Assembly (NCBI RefSeq): GCF_000002515.2 | Contig: NC_006040.1 | Coordinates: 868,001 to 932,000 of the forward strand | DNA: 64,000 bases | Source: Kluyveromyces lactis | Taxonomy: Eukaryota > Ascomycota > Saccharomycetes > Saccharomycetales > Saccharomycetaceae | Direction: 5' to 3' | Shown: piece by piece, positions 19,101 to 28,010 of the stretch | Layout of the letters: the number at the start of each line of letters is the position of its first letter | How positions within the stretch are numbered: the stretch's first letter is position 1 | The notes under the pieces: model-generated | Told to the model about the DNA's origin: nothing | The model's database searches: none | What the model saw: the letters and a program-made list of their open reading frames with translations, nothing else | Program-made: the position numbers and the translations under genes

Positions 19101-19839
19101 TATAATTTTTGTTCTTCATGCAATCTTCTATCAGCTTAGATTGTGTTTCTAAAAATGCTTCTTTATTCAAACATGGTTCCAAATCTGTTTCCCATGCCGG
19201 GATTGAGTCATCCAATCTTACATCTTTTAAACGATCTAAGAGAGCTTCCGGCACTGCACCTTTATCCGTTTGTTCTTTCGCTCCAGATTTCTCTAAACTA
19301 TGATGCTTTTCGACAGGAGGTGAAGTTGGAGGAGTGATCGGAGTTGCTCGTAGATTGTTATTTGCATTATTTTGAGAATTTTGTACCTTGGTAGAATAAT
19401 AACGGGTAGACAACTTCTCGTTAATTAGAGCAGATTTTTCATTCGATAGATAGGTAAACGAGTTGGATCTCTTCTTCTTATTGTGGTTGGCACCATACGA
19501 GCTCTTCTTCGAATAATTTACATCATGTTCGCCAGAATAGAAAATTTCACCATCCTTTTCATAAAATAAATTTAGCTCCTCTGATTCTAATCTCGACAGC
19601 TCTGCGTCTCTACTCTGTAAAGCCCTTTCCACGTTATTATAATTAACGTTGGCCACCACTACGGGATGTGGAACAGCAGTCAAAATGTTATGTTGAGGAA
19701 TAGCAGTATCCAAGTTCACAAGTCCCTGATTCTGTTTCAAATACTGGTACGAGCTATCAAAAAAGGACGTTGCCGATTTATGTGCAGAGGAATGATACCC
19801 CTTACAGTAGAACTTACATTTCAATGATTTGAAGTGCAT
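16177..19839 (-). CDS. RPM2: Rpm2, protein subunit of mitochondrial RNase P
   Basis: The 1220-residue protein (S. cerevisiae Rpm2 is 1202) is needed for maturation of mitochondrial tRNA 5' ends with the mtDNA-encoded RPM1 RNA. In S. cerevisiae it also has extra-mitochondrial roles. The N-terminus is basic and Ser-rich without acidic residues for about 45 positions (FKSLKCKFYCKGYHSSAHKS), as expected of a mitochondrial presequence. A low-complexity Asn/Pro region follows (about 150-190). The rest is a long array of helical repeats of the PPR/TPR type (for example YNQVNAIYKSLIRNEIVPP near 240). S. cerevisiae YML091C lies on the same arm, but here it is inserted between the RSC9 and ERG13 orthologs. 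Confidence 0.93.
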   Translation of the reverse strand: MHFKSLKCKFYCKGYHSSAHKSATSFFDSSYQYLKQNQGLVNLDTAIPQHNILTAVPHPVVVANVNYNNVERALQSRDAELSRLESEELNLFYEKDGEIFYSGEHDVNYSKKSSYGANHNKKKRSNSFTYLSNEKSALINEKLSTRYYSTKVQNSQNNANNNLRATPITPPTSPPVEKHHSLEKSGAKEQTDKGAVPEALLDRLKDVRLDDSIPAWETDLEPCLNKEAFLETQSKLIEDCMKNKNYNQVNAIYKSLIRNEIVPPLSLFEQVLTSICRRDLDQNNIDNQMFELLNCYQDIIQNKLKPSAEIYHLVVGSLLSGSIRAFELHNTNGLDFFKIAIDLFFASNLNKNKSFDHEFLDNLLLAINLYPGHIKYGYIKNFIDSNVKYSKNEIYYISLISYAKMLNEHEAVKDLYQDFRSELLKNMQLVEHQYEVYSVVVSAFAETGSLSLATKLLDKLLVDLQAKDGHNKNVSLVISNFLISVGKINSEKAYKLLMEFSKLKWVPEFSYEFYLVMIANCLNTNWPLVKRIYNYIFPMKTSFNTTKNDNKIKNYLLYPSGLESMPSTILTYALRQKDDELIMKLVEESNVKKTTFQRGLYPYIFSYFQSIGCPEPYLLRFVNIHGSALSTDSKPLVFEFLNALVENYQSQPILKKVSEMPFFKSACEAFTLENASAVNYAGFIVCFQTLWKTPQLIQDYSYNLELHGIAVSRLYDLDTYYLDIQNEMLLDFKKQMAERFQKLCVNYKRIHLDANKISPVAIQAMKMVDLSEDTVAYFQHPGDWDKSYPLSLGPVLRNSKRTGFKQYERLSEDGYKFDYDTFSELIHQKYITSDVITKTINLCPDKETLKYISNCIVVKCPKNLLEEEVIQHQLFSKILENLTDKSLSKLALNCENIRNFINAVGFPDRFKSITSQAEYKGATAVIFAALFRAKDYKSVIMFNEICPCLDISLILKSFIRLGDYDNYLSQEARFKDSMSPAALGVIRSEYLINQKKFEDAMLLLKSFPDVIDHQTYDKYSFALFLSSFSGTPVDVDFQIENTLQLANVLSAQHSFHNMIHCYESMTKGKEFSQDLKLNFGIKMEITQQILNNIEDSMQFLDLNDTSIIENYYSKLENYMRFRGYLKTITFTEDQMLQLLNIWQKINPILVDNLFNNIVESVCLNNAVKVINFNDNGSFNVSKTSLMVLLDSISAIYKSEGLSDHHSKVESFKDIIDSSMH

Positions 19840-21600
19840 CCTGTCTTTTAACCCACTATTTGAACGATGTAGAGAAGAAACAATAAGTCCGAACTAAATA
19901 CCTTTCCTGTCAAAAAAGAAGGACAATTATCCCAAGGTACTCTTATTTTACGGTAAAGTTAGATTCGTCTTATGGAAGCCAATATAATATCTATCAACCC
20001 TCCAAATTAACAAAGTGAGACAGTAAATAATTCAACGGTCAATAATGATGCAATTAGTCCAGCGTGACAGGGAAGGGAAAAAAGACCAAGTCAATCAGTG
20101 AATATAAGAGAGATGATTCCAGCTTGAAGCTTATTCTATACAGAGAAACTAAGCTTTACTGACTCTGTAGCTCCCTTTTAATATCAACTTTTGTGCTTAC
20201 TTCTTGATTGACCGCTGAGCCAATATTACCGGTAGGGATGAATATTTGATTCTATAGATATATGAAGTTTTCTCTTTTCCTATTTCTCTACTTTCTGTTT
20301 TCTACTTTTTTTTTTTGTCAAATTATCAGTTTTCTTTATTTTCTGTCATTCTGATACGGAGGGAAAAGAAGCATTCTGATATGCTGCAGAGATTTAACAG
20401 AGGGAATCCCCCATAAAAAGCACGGAAATTTTATGAACGCTTATTATTTAGAGCCGCGAAACTACTTCTTACCCGGGGATAGCTCTTTTGGTTAGTCATT
20501 TTTTCTTAGGACATGAGCGTATTACCCTAGAAACAAAAGTAGTCAGATCAACCACCAGGTCTATTTTTGATCCCTGAGCTGTGATTTGCTGTGACGTGGC
20601 ACAGAATTAAACTTTACCGTGCTTCAGTAATATTCCTATTGGTTCTTTCTTCCGGACACACTCAGGAGTCAGAGGGCTAAGCTCTGCAACTGTTGGAGCT
20701 TACTAGCTTTGTTACGATAAATTCCTCAGAAGCCGGAAAGACGAGCTTTATGGTGTGGTGTCCGGGTGTTTTCATAGAAACTACCGTAAAACTGTATTGC
20801 TTCAATCATCTTTTTTTTTAGCGTTTTCTGTCGATTGTGTTCTATTGGCCGATTTCTGGACGGTAGCGATGTTTCGCATAGTAAATTCACTCAGACTGGG
20901 AAAAGTAATTCGAACGAAAACAGTGCTAAGCGATGTTCGTATTTACAAAAGGATCGTAAGGAATGACTAGCTATGGGAAATAGCGTATTTTGGAATTGGA
21001 CCGATATTACCATCGGGAGATAGGATTGGATGTGACATTCGGAAGGAGAGGCTTACTGCTAGCATACAAGCTAGGAATATGGCAGGAAGAAGCTCTGAAA
21101 AACACAATCAATCGAGCAAGGTAAGTTTAAGTTCAGTAATGAATGGAAAGGCAATTAAATTTACGTGTGTGGTGTGTCTAAAATATACATATAAATATAT
21201 TTATTTTCTGCCTGTTTGCGTTTAGTGTGGGGACCAGCAAGGTATCCGAGGTGGTTGCAGGATATGAGATTGGGTTGCGGATACGAAGATGACGATAGAT
21301 ACTATCTTTTGCTTACTTTATCTCAACGCAAATACTGTTTATTATGAATAAAACAGAAGTATCACATCTTTAAAAATACTGGTGCAACATAGAGCTAGCA
21401 AGGTATTTCTTTTTTCCTTTCCTCTGTAAAGTAGTTTGTCAGGTGGAAGGGCGCAGATCAGGATTGGTCAACGAGTAAGATTTATTAAGGTTTCAACAGA
21501 AGACAAAAAAATCAAGATATCGTTTTTGTAGATAGACAACAGAGAAAAATGGATGAGAATGATAAATGAATTTGTTTAATGCATTTTTCTATGCATTGAA
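19840..21600. other. Long gene-free interval RPM2 promoter / ERG13 3' end
   Basis: This 1761-bp interval between two minus-strand genes is unusually long for this genome. It has a pyrimidine-rich stretch with T11 (about 20306-20316), a TTACCCGG Reb1-type site (20469-20476), and a 48-codon frame at 21079-21225 with a GTAAGT donor-like hexamer at 21121. Another frame at 20755-20970 starts from a non-ATG codon. I cannot assign any RNA. An unrecognised non-coding RNA is possible. Confidence 0.5.
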
Positions 21601-23515
21601 TTATTCTTTGATAGCGTAAGATCTTCTGTACCTGTCGTCAACATTGGTTAAATAGTAAGTACCTGGGTACAAGTTTTCAATGGATCCGGTAGGTTCGAAA
21701 GACTTTTGTAGATGGGCTTGTTCTCTCAACAGGATAGCCTTTTCGTAATCTTCTGGAGACTCGGTCTTTCTGGATTTTAGCTTGTTTTCAACGTCCAACA
21801 CATCGACGATGTGTTTGATGTCACCGACAACCTTGCACGAGAACAAAGATGCAGCCAAACCAGAACCGTAAGAGAACAAACCAATACGCTTGTTTTGTAG
21901 AGCATCCGAACCGACGTAGCACAATAGGGAGGAAAGTGAAGCATATACAGAAGCAGTGTACATGTTACCAGTGTTAGTTGGGACGATCAAGGAAGGAGCT
22001 ACTCTTTCTTTATGGAATGGTTTGGCAACATTGACGAATGTCTTTTCCAGATTCTTGTCGGTCAAAGAAGTTTCATATTCGACGGAAGCCAAAGATGCAT
22101 CGATTTCAGGGTATAGAGATGGGTTGGCTCTGAAGTCATTGTACAACAATCTACCATAAGACTTGGTAACCAATTTACAAGTTGGGACATGGAACACGTT
22201 GTAGTCGAAATGTTCGGTTACGTTGATGGCAGAGTTACCAGCAGGCTTTGCTGCTAGACCCTTGGCGATTGCCTTCTTTGAGTAAGCCTCGTAAGCCTTA
22301 TCCAAAGCCTTGACGTAACAAGTTAATGAGAAGTGACCGTCAACGTAAGGGTATTCACTTGTGAAATCTGGCTTGTAGAAATCATAAGCGTGTTCCATGA
22401 AGGAACCTCTTATTGGATCGAAGACAATTGGAGCATCTGGACCGATCCATAGAGCGACAGTACCAGCACCACCAGTTGGTCTGGCAGCACCCTTCTCATA
22501 AATGGCAATATCACCACAAACAACGATAGCATCACGGCCATCCCAAGCAGAAGATTCAATCCAGTTCAAAGAGTTGAAAAGAGCATTGGTACCACCATAA
22601 CAAGCATTCAAAGTGTCAATACCCTCTGTATCAGAGTTTCCTGGGAAAAGTTGGGTCAAAACAGACTTGACAGACTTAGACTTATCCAGTAGAGTTTCGG
22701 TACCAACTTCGATTCTACCAACGTTGTTGGTGTCGATGTTGTAGTTCTTCAAAAGTTTAGATAGAACAGTCAAAGACATAGAGTAAATATCCTCTCTGTC
22801 ATTGACGAAACCCATGTTTGTTTGACCCAAACCAATGGTGTATTTACCGGATGAGACACCGTCGAATTTTTCCAATTCTTCTTGGTTGACACACTGTTTC
22901 GAAAGGATAAAGTATAAATGTTAGTAAGACTGGGTGAGGTTGAGAAAACAACGCGGTGAGGGCTTCTCGTAGCAAAGTTTGAAGGATCAGATGCGCGTTT
23001 GGTAGGATATGCTCTGTCCATATTAAAAGATGCATTTATCCAGTTAGTTAATACTGTTGTGATTTCAACTTCAATGCAAATCACTTTGTTCTTGTTTTTC
23101 TACTAGTGGCGGCAAAACCAGAGGGAACACATATAAGGACCAACAGCGCCTACAAAGAAAGAAGACCGAAGAGCTGATAGCTAGTAAATTTTCCAAATGA
23201 TGCCTTCCTATCCATAATTAAAGAACTGGCCAATAATTCCCTCTTGTTTGGCAACTATCTGTGTCCGTTTTTTTTGTATTCCTCGTTTAAGCTTATTTGC
23301 ACAGCCGCTGTACTTCAGCAAAGTAGGAACAGAAGTCTCGAAAACGCTCAAATTCAACAAAATATGCAAGCCCGTGAGTTGCTATAACAGTAATTGACGT
23401 ATTAAGAACATACTTGAGATGGGATGTAAATTTCGATACCCTTGATACCGACGTTTTGAGGTCTTGGTGGTTGATCCACAGTCTTTTGCTTCTTGGCTAG
23501 ATCTTGTTCAGTCAT
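21601..23515 (-). CDS. ERG13: Erg13, HMG-CoA synthase (spliced)
   Basis: The enzyme condenses acetyl-CoA with acetoacetyl-CoA to HMG-CoA in the mevalonate/ergosterol pathway. Exon 1 is 23414-23515 (34 codons, [10 protein letters not shown] to IYIPSQ), the intron is 22894-23413, and exon 2 is 21601-22893. The product is 464 residues. The junction reads IPSQ|CVNQ, as in S. cerevisiae Erg13, whose gene is uninterrupted there. The catalytic Cys is in NACYGGTNA (about residue 132) and the catalytic His in FHVPTCKLV (about 269). S. cerevisiae Erg13 (491) has a longer N-terminus. Without exon 1, the conserved [13 protein letters not shown] segment would be lost. Confidence 0.95.
22894..23413 (-). 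other. ERG13 intron (520 bp)
   Basis: On the minus strand the donor is GTATGT (23413-23408), the branch point is a perfect TACTAAC (22926-22920), and the acceptor CAG ends at 22894, 26 nt after the branch point. It is a phase 0 intron after codon 34. The length is typical of ribosomal-protein introns, not of metabolic genes. I see no snoRNA boxes inside. Confidence 0.93.
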
Positions 23516-24954
23516 TATTTCTGAAGGGTTAGCTGAATAACTATGGGAGTTGTGTGTTGATATAATCTACAGCGTAGTATGGTATAAACAACTTATATTA
23601 AAAGAACCGCTGGCAAGAGTTAACACTTTCTTTCATTACCTAAAACACGAAAGTTCATCATCAGTGTATCTTATTTTTTTTCATCTTTAAATATCACGTC
23701 GATATTTTTCTCGTTAAAAGAAAAAAAAGGCCATCTCAATGAAAATTTGTAACATCTGTCGTTTAAGAAAAAAAATGGTACAATTTTGTACAGCCAAGGA
23801 AAGAAACATATATTATGATACAAATAATTTTGCTGGATAATTCACCTCCACTGCGTAATTTGGTCCATTTTTCGCACGTATAATTAGAATTACAGAGCAT
23901 ACGAGATAGCGCTTCCTTTTTTTTTGTTGAGGGAGGTGCTTTTTGTGCTCTTTTTGTTATCTTAGCGATGAGAGTATCTTTATAAAACAAATGTGTAACG
24001 TTCAAGCTTCAGCTAAAAGAATAGTTCAGCCAGTGAACTAGGCTGTTCTTGGAGCTGGGTTGTGATATCCATCAAATATGTTTTAGTAAATAGGTACTTT
24101 GATAATTGCTTAGCTTTAGAAAGTGAAATATTGAAGTCAAACACCGTTATCTCCTTTGTTTCGAATGCTCTCCACTTTTCACCTTCAGGAGTAAGAACGA
24201 GACAAGTTTATCATCATCTTCCCATTAGAATAACCTATTTTTATTGGCGAACTCCTTAAGTAACAGCGTGTTCTAGACAATGTCACTAGATGTTCAGCAG
24301 ATGGACGTTTAGGATGACTGTTTCATGATCGGCCTATTCGTTTGTAAGTGCTTTATTTTTCGTGCGTCATTTCAATACTATATATTCCAAAAAGGCGCAA
24401 TTAAGCGCTATCCTAATTGACAACCAAGAAGATCACGAAATGTTTCTGCAGTGATATATACTTTCATTGAAGCTAGAAGTAGAATAAGACTCATTCTTAA
24501 TGCCGATGTCTGATTTCATTTTTGAAATGAGTGTAAAACTATGGCTTACTGAAGTTCATAGGCTTGTTTAGAAGTTAAAGGCCCCAGAATACTTACCGTA
24601 CCTTCAAAATGGCATCTACAAAAGAGCTGGTTATTAGTTATAAACTTAAAGCGGTTGTGACTCTTGAGTAGAAACGCCATATTGGTCACGTGATATTATT
24701 TTAATAATGACAATTTCAACCTGTATAACATGTTAAGCAAAATTTAAACTCAAATTAAAGAATAGTTATGAATGTCAAATTCGCTTTGTACAACAACGGT
24801 CCTTTTGCAATCAGTAATTATTGTGTGAACGGTCATTTATTGCATCACATGGCAGTTTAAAGTATCATAAAACCTAATTATTGGAGTTTTTGTTGTAAGA
24901 GTTACAAAAATCGTTGCTATCGCTCCTTTGCATTGAATAAAGAATACTATAGCC
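23516..24954. other. Divergent promoter region ERG13 / BUR1
   Basis: This 1439-bp region has several A/T runs near 23680-23780 and a TCACGTGA palindrome at 24686-24693, about 262 bp upstream of BUR1. Short frames here (for example 23763-24005) start from non-ATG codons and look spurious. No RNA gene is recognised. Confidence 0.55.
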
Positions 24955-26892
24955 ATGAGCACTGTGAATAAGAAGCCTGCGTCTTTGAAGTATAAGATAG
25001 GCAAAGTGAAACAGATACCCACTGTTGTTAAAGATGATAAGACTGGTTTGGAGTACATTCAGGTTCAAAGCAGAGAAAATGAAAAGGTGTACGGTGTTAC
25101 TAAGTTTCTGAACAACTATCGTGAGGAAGAAAAATTAGGGCAAGGTACTTTCGGTGAAGTCTTTAAAGGGATTCATTTAGGCACAAATAGAAAGGTTGCT
25201 ATTAAACGTATTTTAGTACGAGCAGAAAAGGATTTGTTTCCAATAACAGCTCAGAGGGAAATTACCATTTTGAAGCGCATGAATCATAAAAATATCGTAA
25301 AGTTGATTGAGATTGTCTACGACGAGTCACCAACTCCTAAGACAGATAGTACGTCTCCTCGACCTGTTGGGAACTATCATGGAAACAACACGGCAAATCA
25401 GCAGAAGCTCATAACAGGTAAACACTTTTTCATGATATTACCATACATGGTTTCCGATCTAACAGGGTTGTTACATAACCCCAGAGTGGAGTTCGGCATG
25501 GCTGATGTTAAAAACATCATGCTACAGCTGTTGGAAGGTATTAACTATATTCACTGCAATAAATTTTTGCATCGTGATATTAAGACAGCCAATATCCTTA
25601 TAGATCATAAAGGTGTCGTAAAAATTGCAGATTTTGGTCTAGCAAGAAACTATTATGGTTCTCCGCCAAATCTTAAATATCCTGGTGGTGCTGGATCAGG
25701 TGCTAAATACACCTCGGTCGTTGTTACACGTTGGTACAGAGCTCCTGAAATTGTATTGGGTGATAGACATTACACTACGGCAGTTGATATTTGGGGGATT
25801 GGTTGTGTATTTGCTGAGTTCTTTGAGAAAAAACCAATCCTTCAGGGTCAAACAGATATTGATCAAGGACATGTCATCTTCAAACTCATGGGAACACCAT
25901 CGATGGATGAATGGGGATTAGCTTACCATTTACCTGGATCCGAGTTGACAAAAACAAACTATAAAAGTACGTTGCAAGAAAGATTTTCGAAAGCGTTGAA
26001 CGAGACAGGTTTGGATCTTCTCTCTAAATTACTAGCTCTAGATCCATACAAGCGTGTAACTGCCATGAAGGCTAAAAAACACCCTTTCTTCTTCGAAGAA
26101 CCGTTGCCAAATGCACAGCTAACTTTGCCTAACGAAGAATGCCACGAATCCGATATTAAAAGATACAAAAGTGAGATGAACGAATCTATGTCTCAAAGAC
26201 CGCCATCTGCCCCAACAGGACATACATCGACTGATAATTCCATAAGAGCTGTGACAGGTGCTGCATTTCCAAAAGAGGCTTCAATACCAAAGGCTCCTAG
26301 ACCAGAACACATAAAATCAACCATTCCAGCGCAACCCTCCGCCTCACGGTACAATGGTGCAGCAACTCAGAACATCCCCAAAGAACCTATTCCGACTGCG
26401 CCTCTTCCAAAAGGTCCTAAAAACAGTATACCGACTGGACCAAATAAATTACCACCGAATCCTCGTGATTCATATGCATCGAAATATCCGGCTGAATCAA
26501 GGTTCGGTGTGAATACAAGAATTACTACCGAGTCGTATAATGCCGGGAAACGTTACCGTAATAGAGGAGGATGGGAAACTGGTAGAGACAGTCTAAATTA
26601 TAATAACAATTATGCTCCACCTGCTGATCGTTCGCATCATCCTACTATACAACGTCCTTCTGCTCCTAGAGGAGGATCCTATCCTAACAGATATCAAAAT
26701 CAGGACTACAATACCTCTAGAAATACAGGGTATAATCAATACAGCCAAGCTGGTGATCGGAGAAGTTACAGACCGGGAGCTTCTGAAAATCCAGGGACCA
26801 TTGGCCATGGTAGCTCACAATCTACGCAAAAAGATTCCAAGTCATCGCATTCCAACAATGTCAAACCAAAAGACGTTGCAGACTACTATTGA
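24955..26892 (+). CDS. BUR1: Bur1/Sgv1, cyclin-dependent kinase of the CDK9 type
   Basis: The 645-residue protein (S. cerevisiae Bur1/Sgv1 is 657) phosphorylates Spt5 and the Pol II CTD linker during elongation, with the cyclin Bur2. The kinase domain covers about 55-370: the glycine loop GQGTFGEVF (62-70), the catalytic HRDIKTAN (206-213), DFGLARNY (226-233) and the T-loop [11 protein letters not shown] (256-266). The usual CDK PSTAIRE position reads PITAQREI. The C-terminal third is low-complexity, rich in Pro, Asn, Ser, Tyr and Arg, as in other Bur1 proteins. In S. cerevisiae this is YPR161C, so its place beside ERG13 is a synteny break relative to that genome. Confidence 0.95.
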   Translation: MSTVNKKPASLKYKIGKVKQIPTVVKDDKTGLEYIQVQSRENEKVYGVTKFLNNYREEEKLGQGTFGEVFKGIHLGTNRKVAIKRILVRAEKDLFPITAQREITILKRMNHKNIVKLIEIVYDESPTPKTDSTSPRPVGNYHGNNTANQQKLITGKHFFMILPYMVSDLTGLLHNPRVEFGMADVKNIMLQLLEGINYIHCNKFLHRDIKTANILIDHKGVVKIADFGLARNYYGSPPNLKYPGGAGSGAKYTSVVVTRWYRAPEIVLGDRHYTTAVDIWGIGCVFAEFFEKKPILQGQTDIDQGHVIFKLMGTPSMDEWGLAYHLPGSELTKTNYKSTLQERFSKALNETGLDLLSKLLALDPYKRVTAMKAKKHPFFFEEPLPNAQLTLPNEECHESDIKRYKSEMNESMSQRPPSAPTGHTSTDNSIRAVTGAAFPKEASIPKAPRPEHIKSTIPAQPSASRYNGAATQNIPKEPIPTAPLPKGPKNSIPTGPNKLPPNPRDSYASKYPAESRFGVNTRITTESYNAGKRYRNRGGWETGRDSLNYNNNYAPPADRSHHPTIQRPSAPRGGSYPNRYQNQDYNTSRNTGYNQYSQAGDRRSYRPGASENPGTIGHGSSQSTQKDSKSSHSNNVKPKDVADYY

Positions 26893-28010
26893 TTAAATTT
26901 AAATTGGGCTTGAAACTATGCTGGTACTTTTCTACTTTTTAAACCCAACTTGACATGTTTTTTCCCCAAAGTGGCCTGCTGCTTCGAGATTGTTAAATAG
27001 TATATAGATAGTTTACGAGGGAAAGTGCGTTTGTTTCTCTTCATGTATCCCAGAAATTCATCCATTAAAGTGCTAACCAGATTATGATATGTGGTCTGTG
27101 AATGATATCATTACGTATAAAAGGGAAATTATGGCTGATGAAGATTTTTTGCTGGTATAAATTCATTGTTGATGTATCCAGATTTGGAAACCAAATCAAA
27201 ATTACGCACGTCAATAATCACCAAGCAGCAACTTAAATATACTGATAAACAATTTAAACATGGTCATTAAGTTATGCACTTTCCAGCAGAATTGAACCCT
27301 GGGGTAATTTCTTTGTTGGCGGTGCATCACAGAAATTCCTCGAACGTTTCAACTGATGCTCGATGTGTTTGCTATAAACAATTCCAACAAGCAAATAGGT
27401 ACCGATTTGCACAAATAATTAAAAGAAGGCAAACAGTGCCTCATTTTCACACTGTGTTTGAGTATCGATTAGAATGTCGGTATAATAATTCCACCGATCT
27501 TATCATAGCTTTATTGTTTCATTTTCCTATTTCTTGGACATTTTGAGGTTTGTACCGGAACTTTGCATGTTTCATGTCAATATTGCCCAAAAAACACGCT
27601 GGAAGGGAAAAAGGAAAATGATTTGATCACAAACAATTCAACATTGTTTCAAAAGATCCGTTACTGGGTGAACCAGGATATAACCACGCCGTGATAATCT
27701 GAAACAAGCCATTAAGATCATCAACATTTGCCTTTATATATAGAGCACCAGGAATGCTTTGAGCCGTTCGATACAAATGTTAGCAACCCTACTTCTCGAG
27801 AGGTGATACTTGCAGTTGGTATTTATGTGGATTGTACGTTACTGCAAAACCAAGAACTGACAACTTCGAATTTATTCAGACGTAAAGACTGTTGGCTTCG
27901 CTTCACGAATTAAAGGGGGGTTTAGCTGTATTTATACCAGGAGGTATATGCATGTTGTACTGTCGCGCTCTTTGTTATTTTTGATTTACTTCTTCTTATG
28001 AATAGATAAT
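26893..28010. other. SST2 upstream region
   Basis: This 1118-bp region separates two plus-strand genes. It contains four pheromone response elements in 192 bp (listed separately). A 90-codon frame at 27274-27546 has no family features and its 3' end overlaps the first of these elements, so I do not call it. Confidence 0.65.
27515..27706 (+). promoter_or_regulatory. Cluster of four pheromone response elements upstream of SST2
   Basis: The Ste12 core TGAAACA, or its complement TGTTTCA, occurs at 27515-27521, 27568-27574 and 27645-27651 (all reverse) and at 27700-27706 (forward). This is 305-496 bp upstream of the SST2 ATG. SST2 is a classic Ste12 target in S. cerevisiae, so the cluster is the likely pheromone-responsive promoter. 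Confidence 0.8.

Noticed and set aside
22770-23084. 104-codon frame overlapping the ERG13 intron and exon 2
   Set aside because: Out of frame with ERG13, crosses the acceptor and has no family features.
24686-24693. TCACGTGA followed by AT-rich DNA, resembling a centromere CDEI
   Set aside because: No CDEIII-like TTCCGAA core follows at 80 or 160 bp, here or after the other CACGTG sites.
27274-27546. 90-codon frame upstream of SST2
   Set aside because: No domain or hydrophobic signal of note, and its 3' end covers a pheromone response element.
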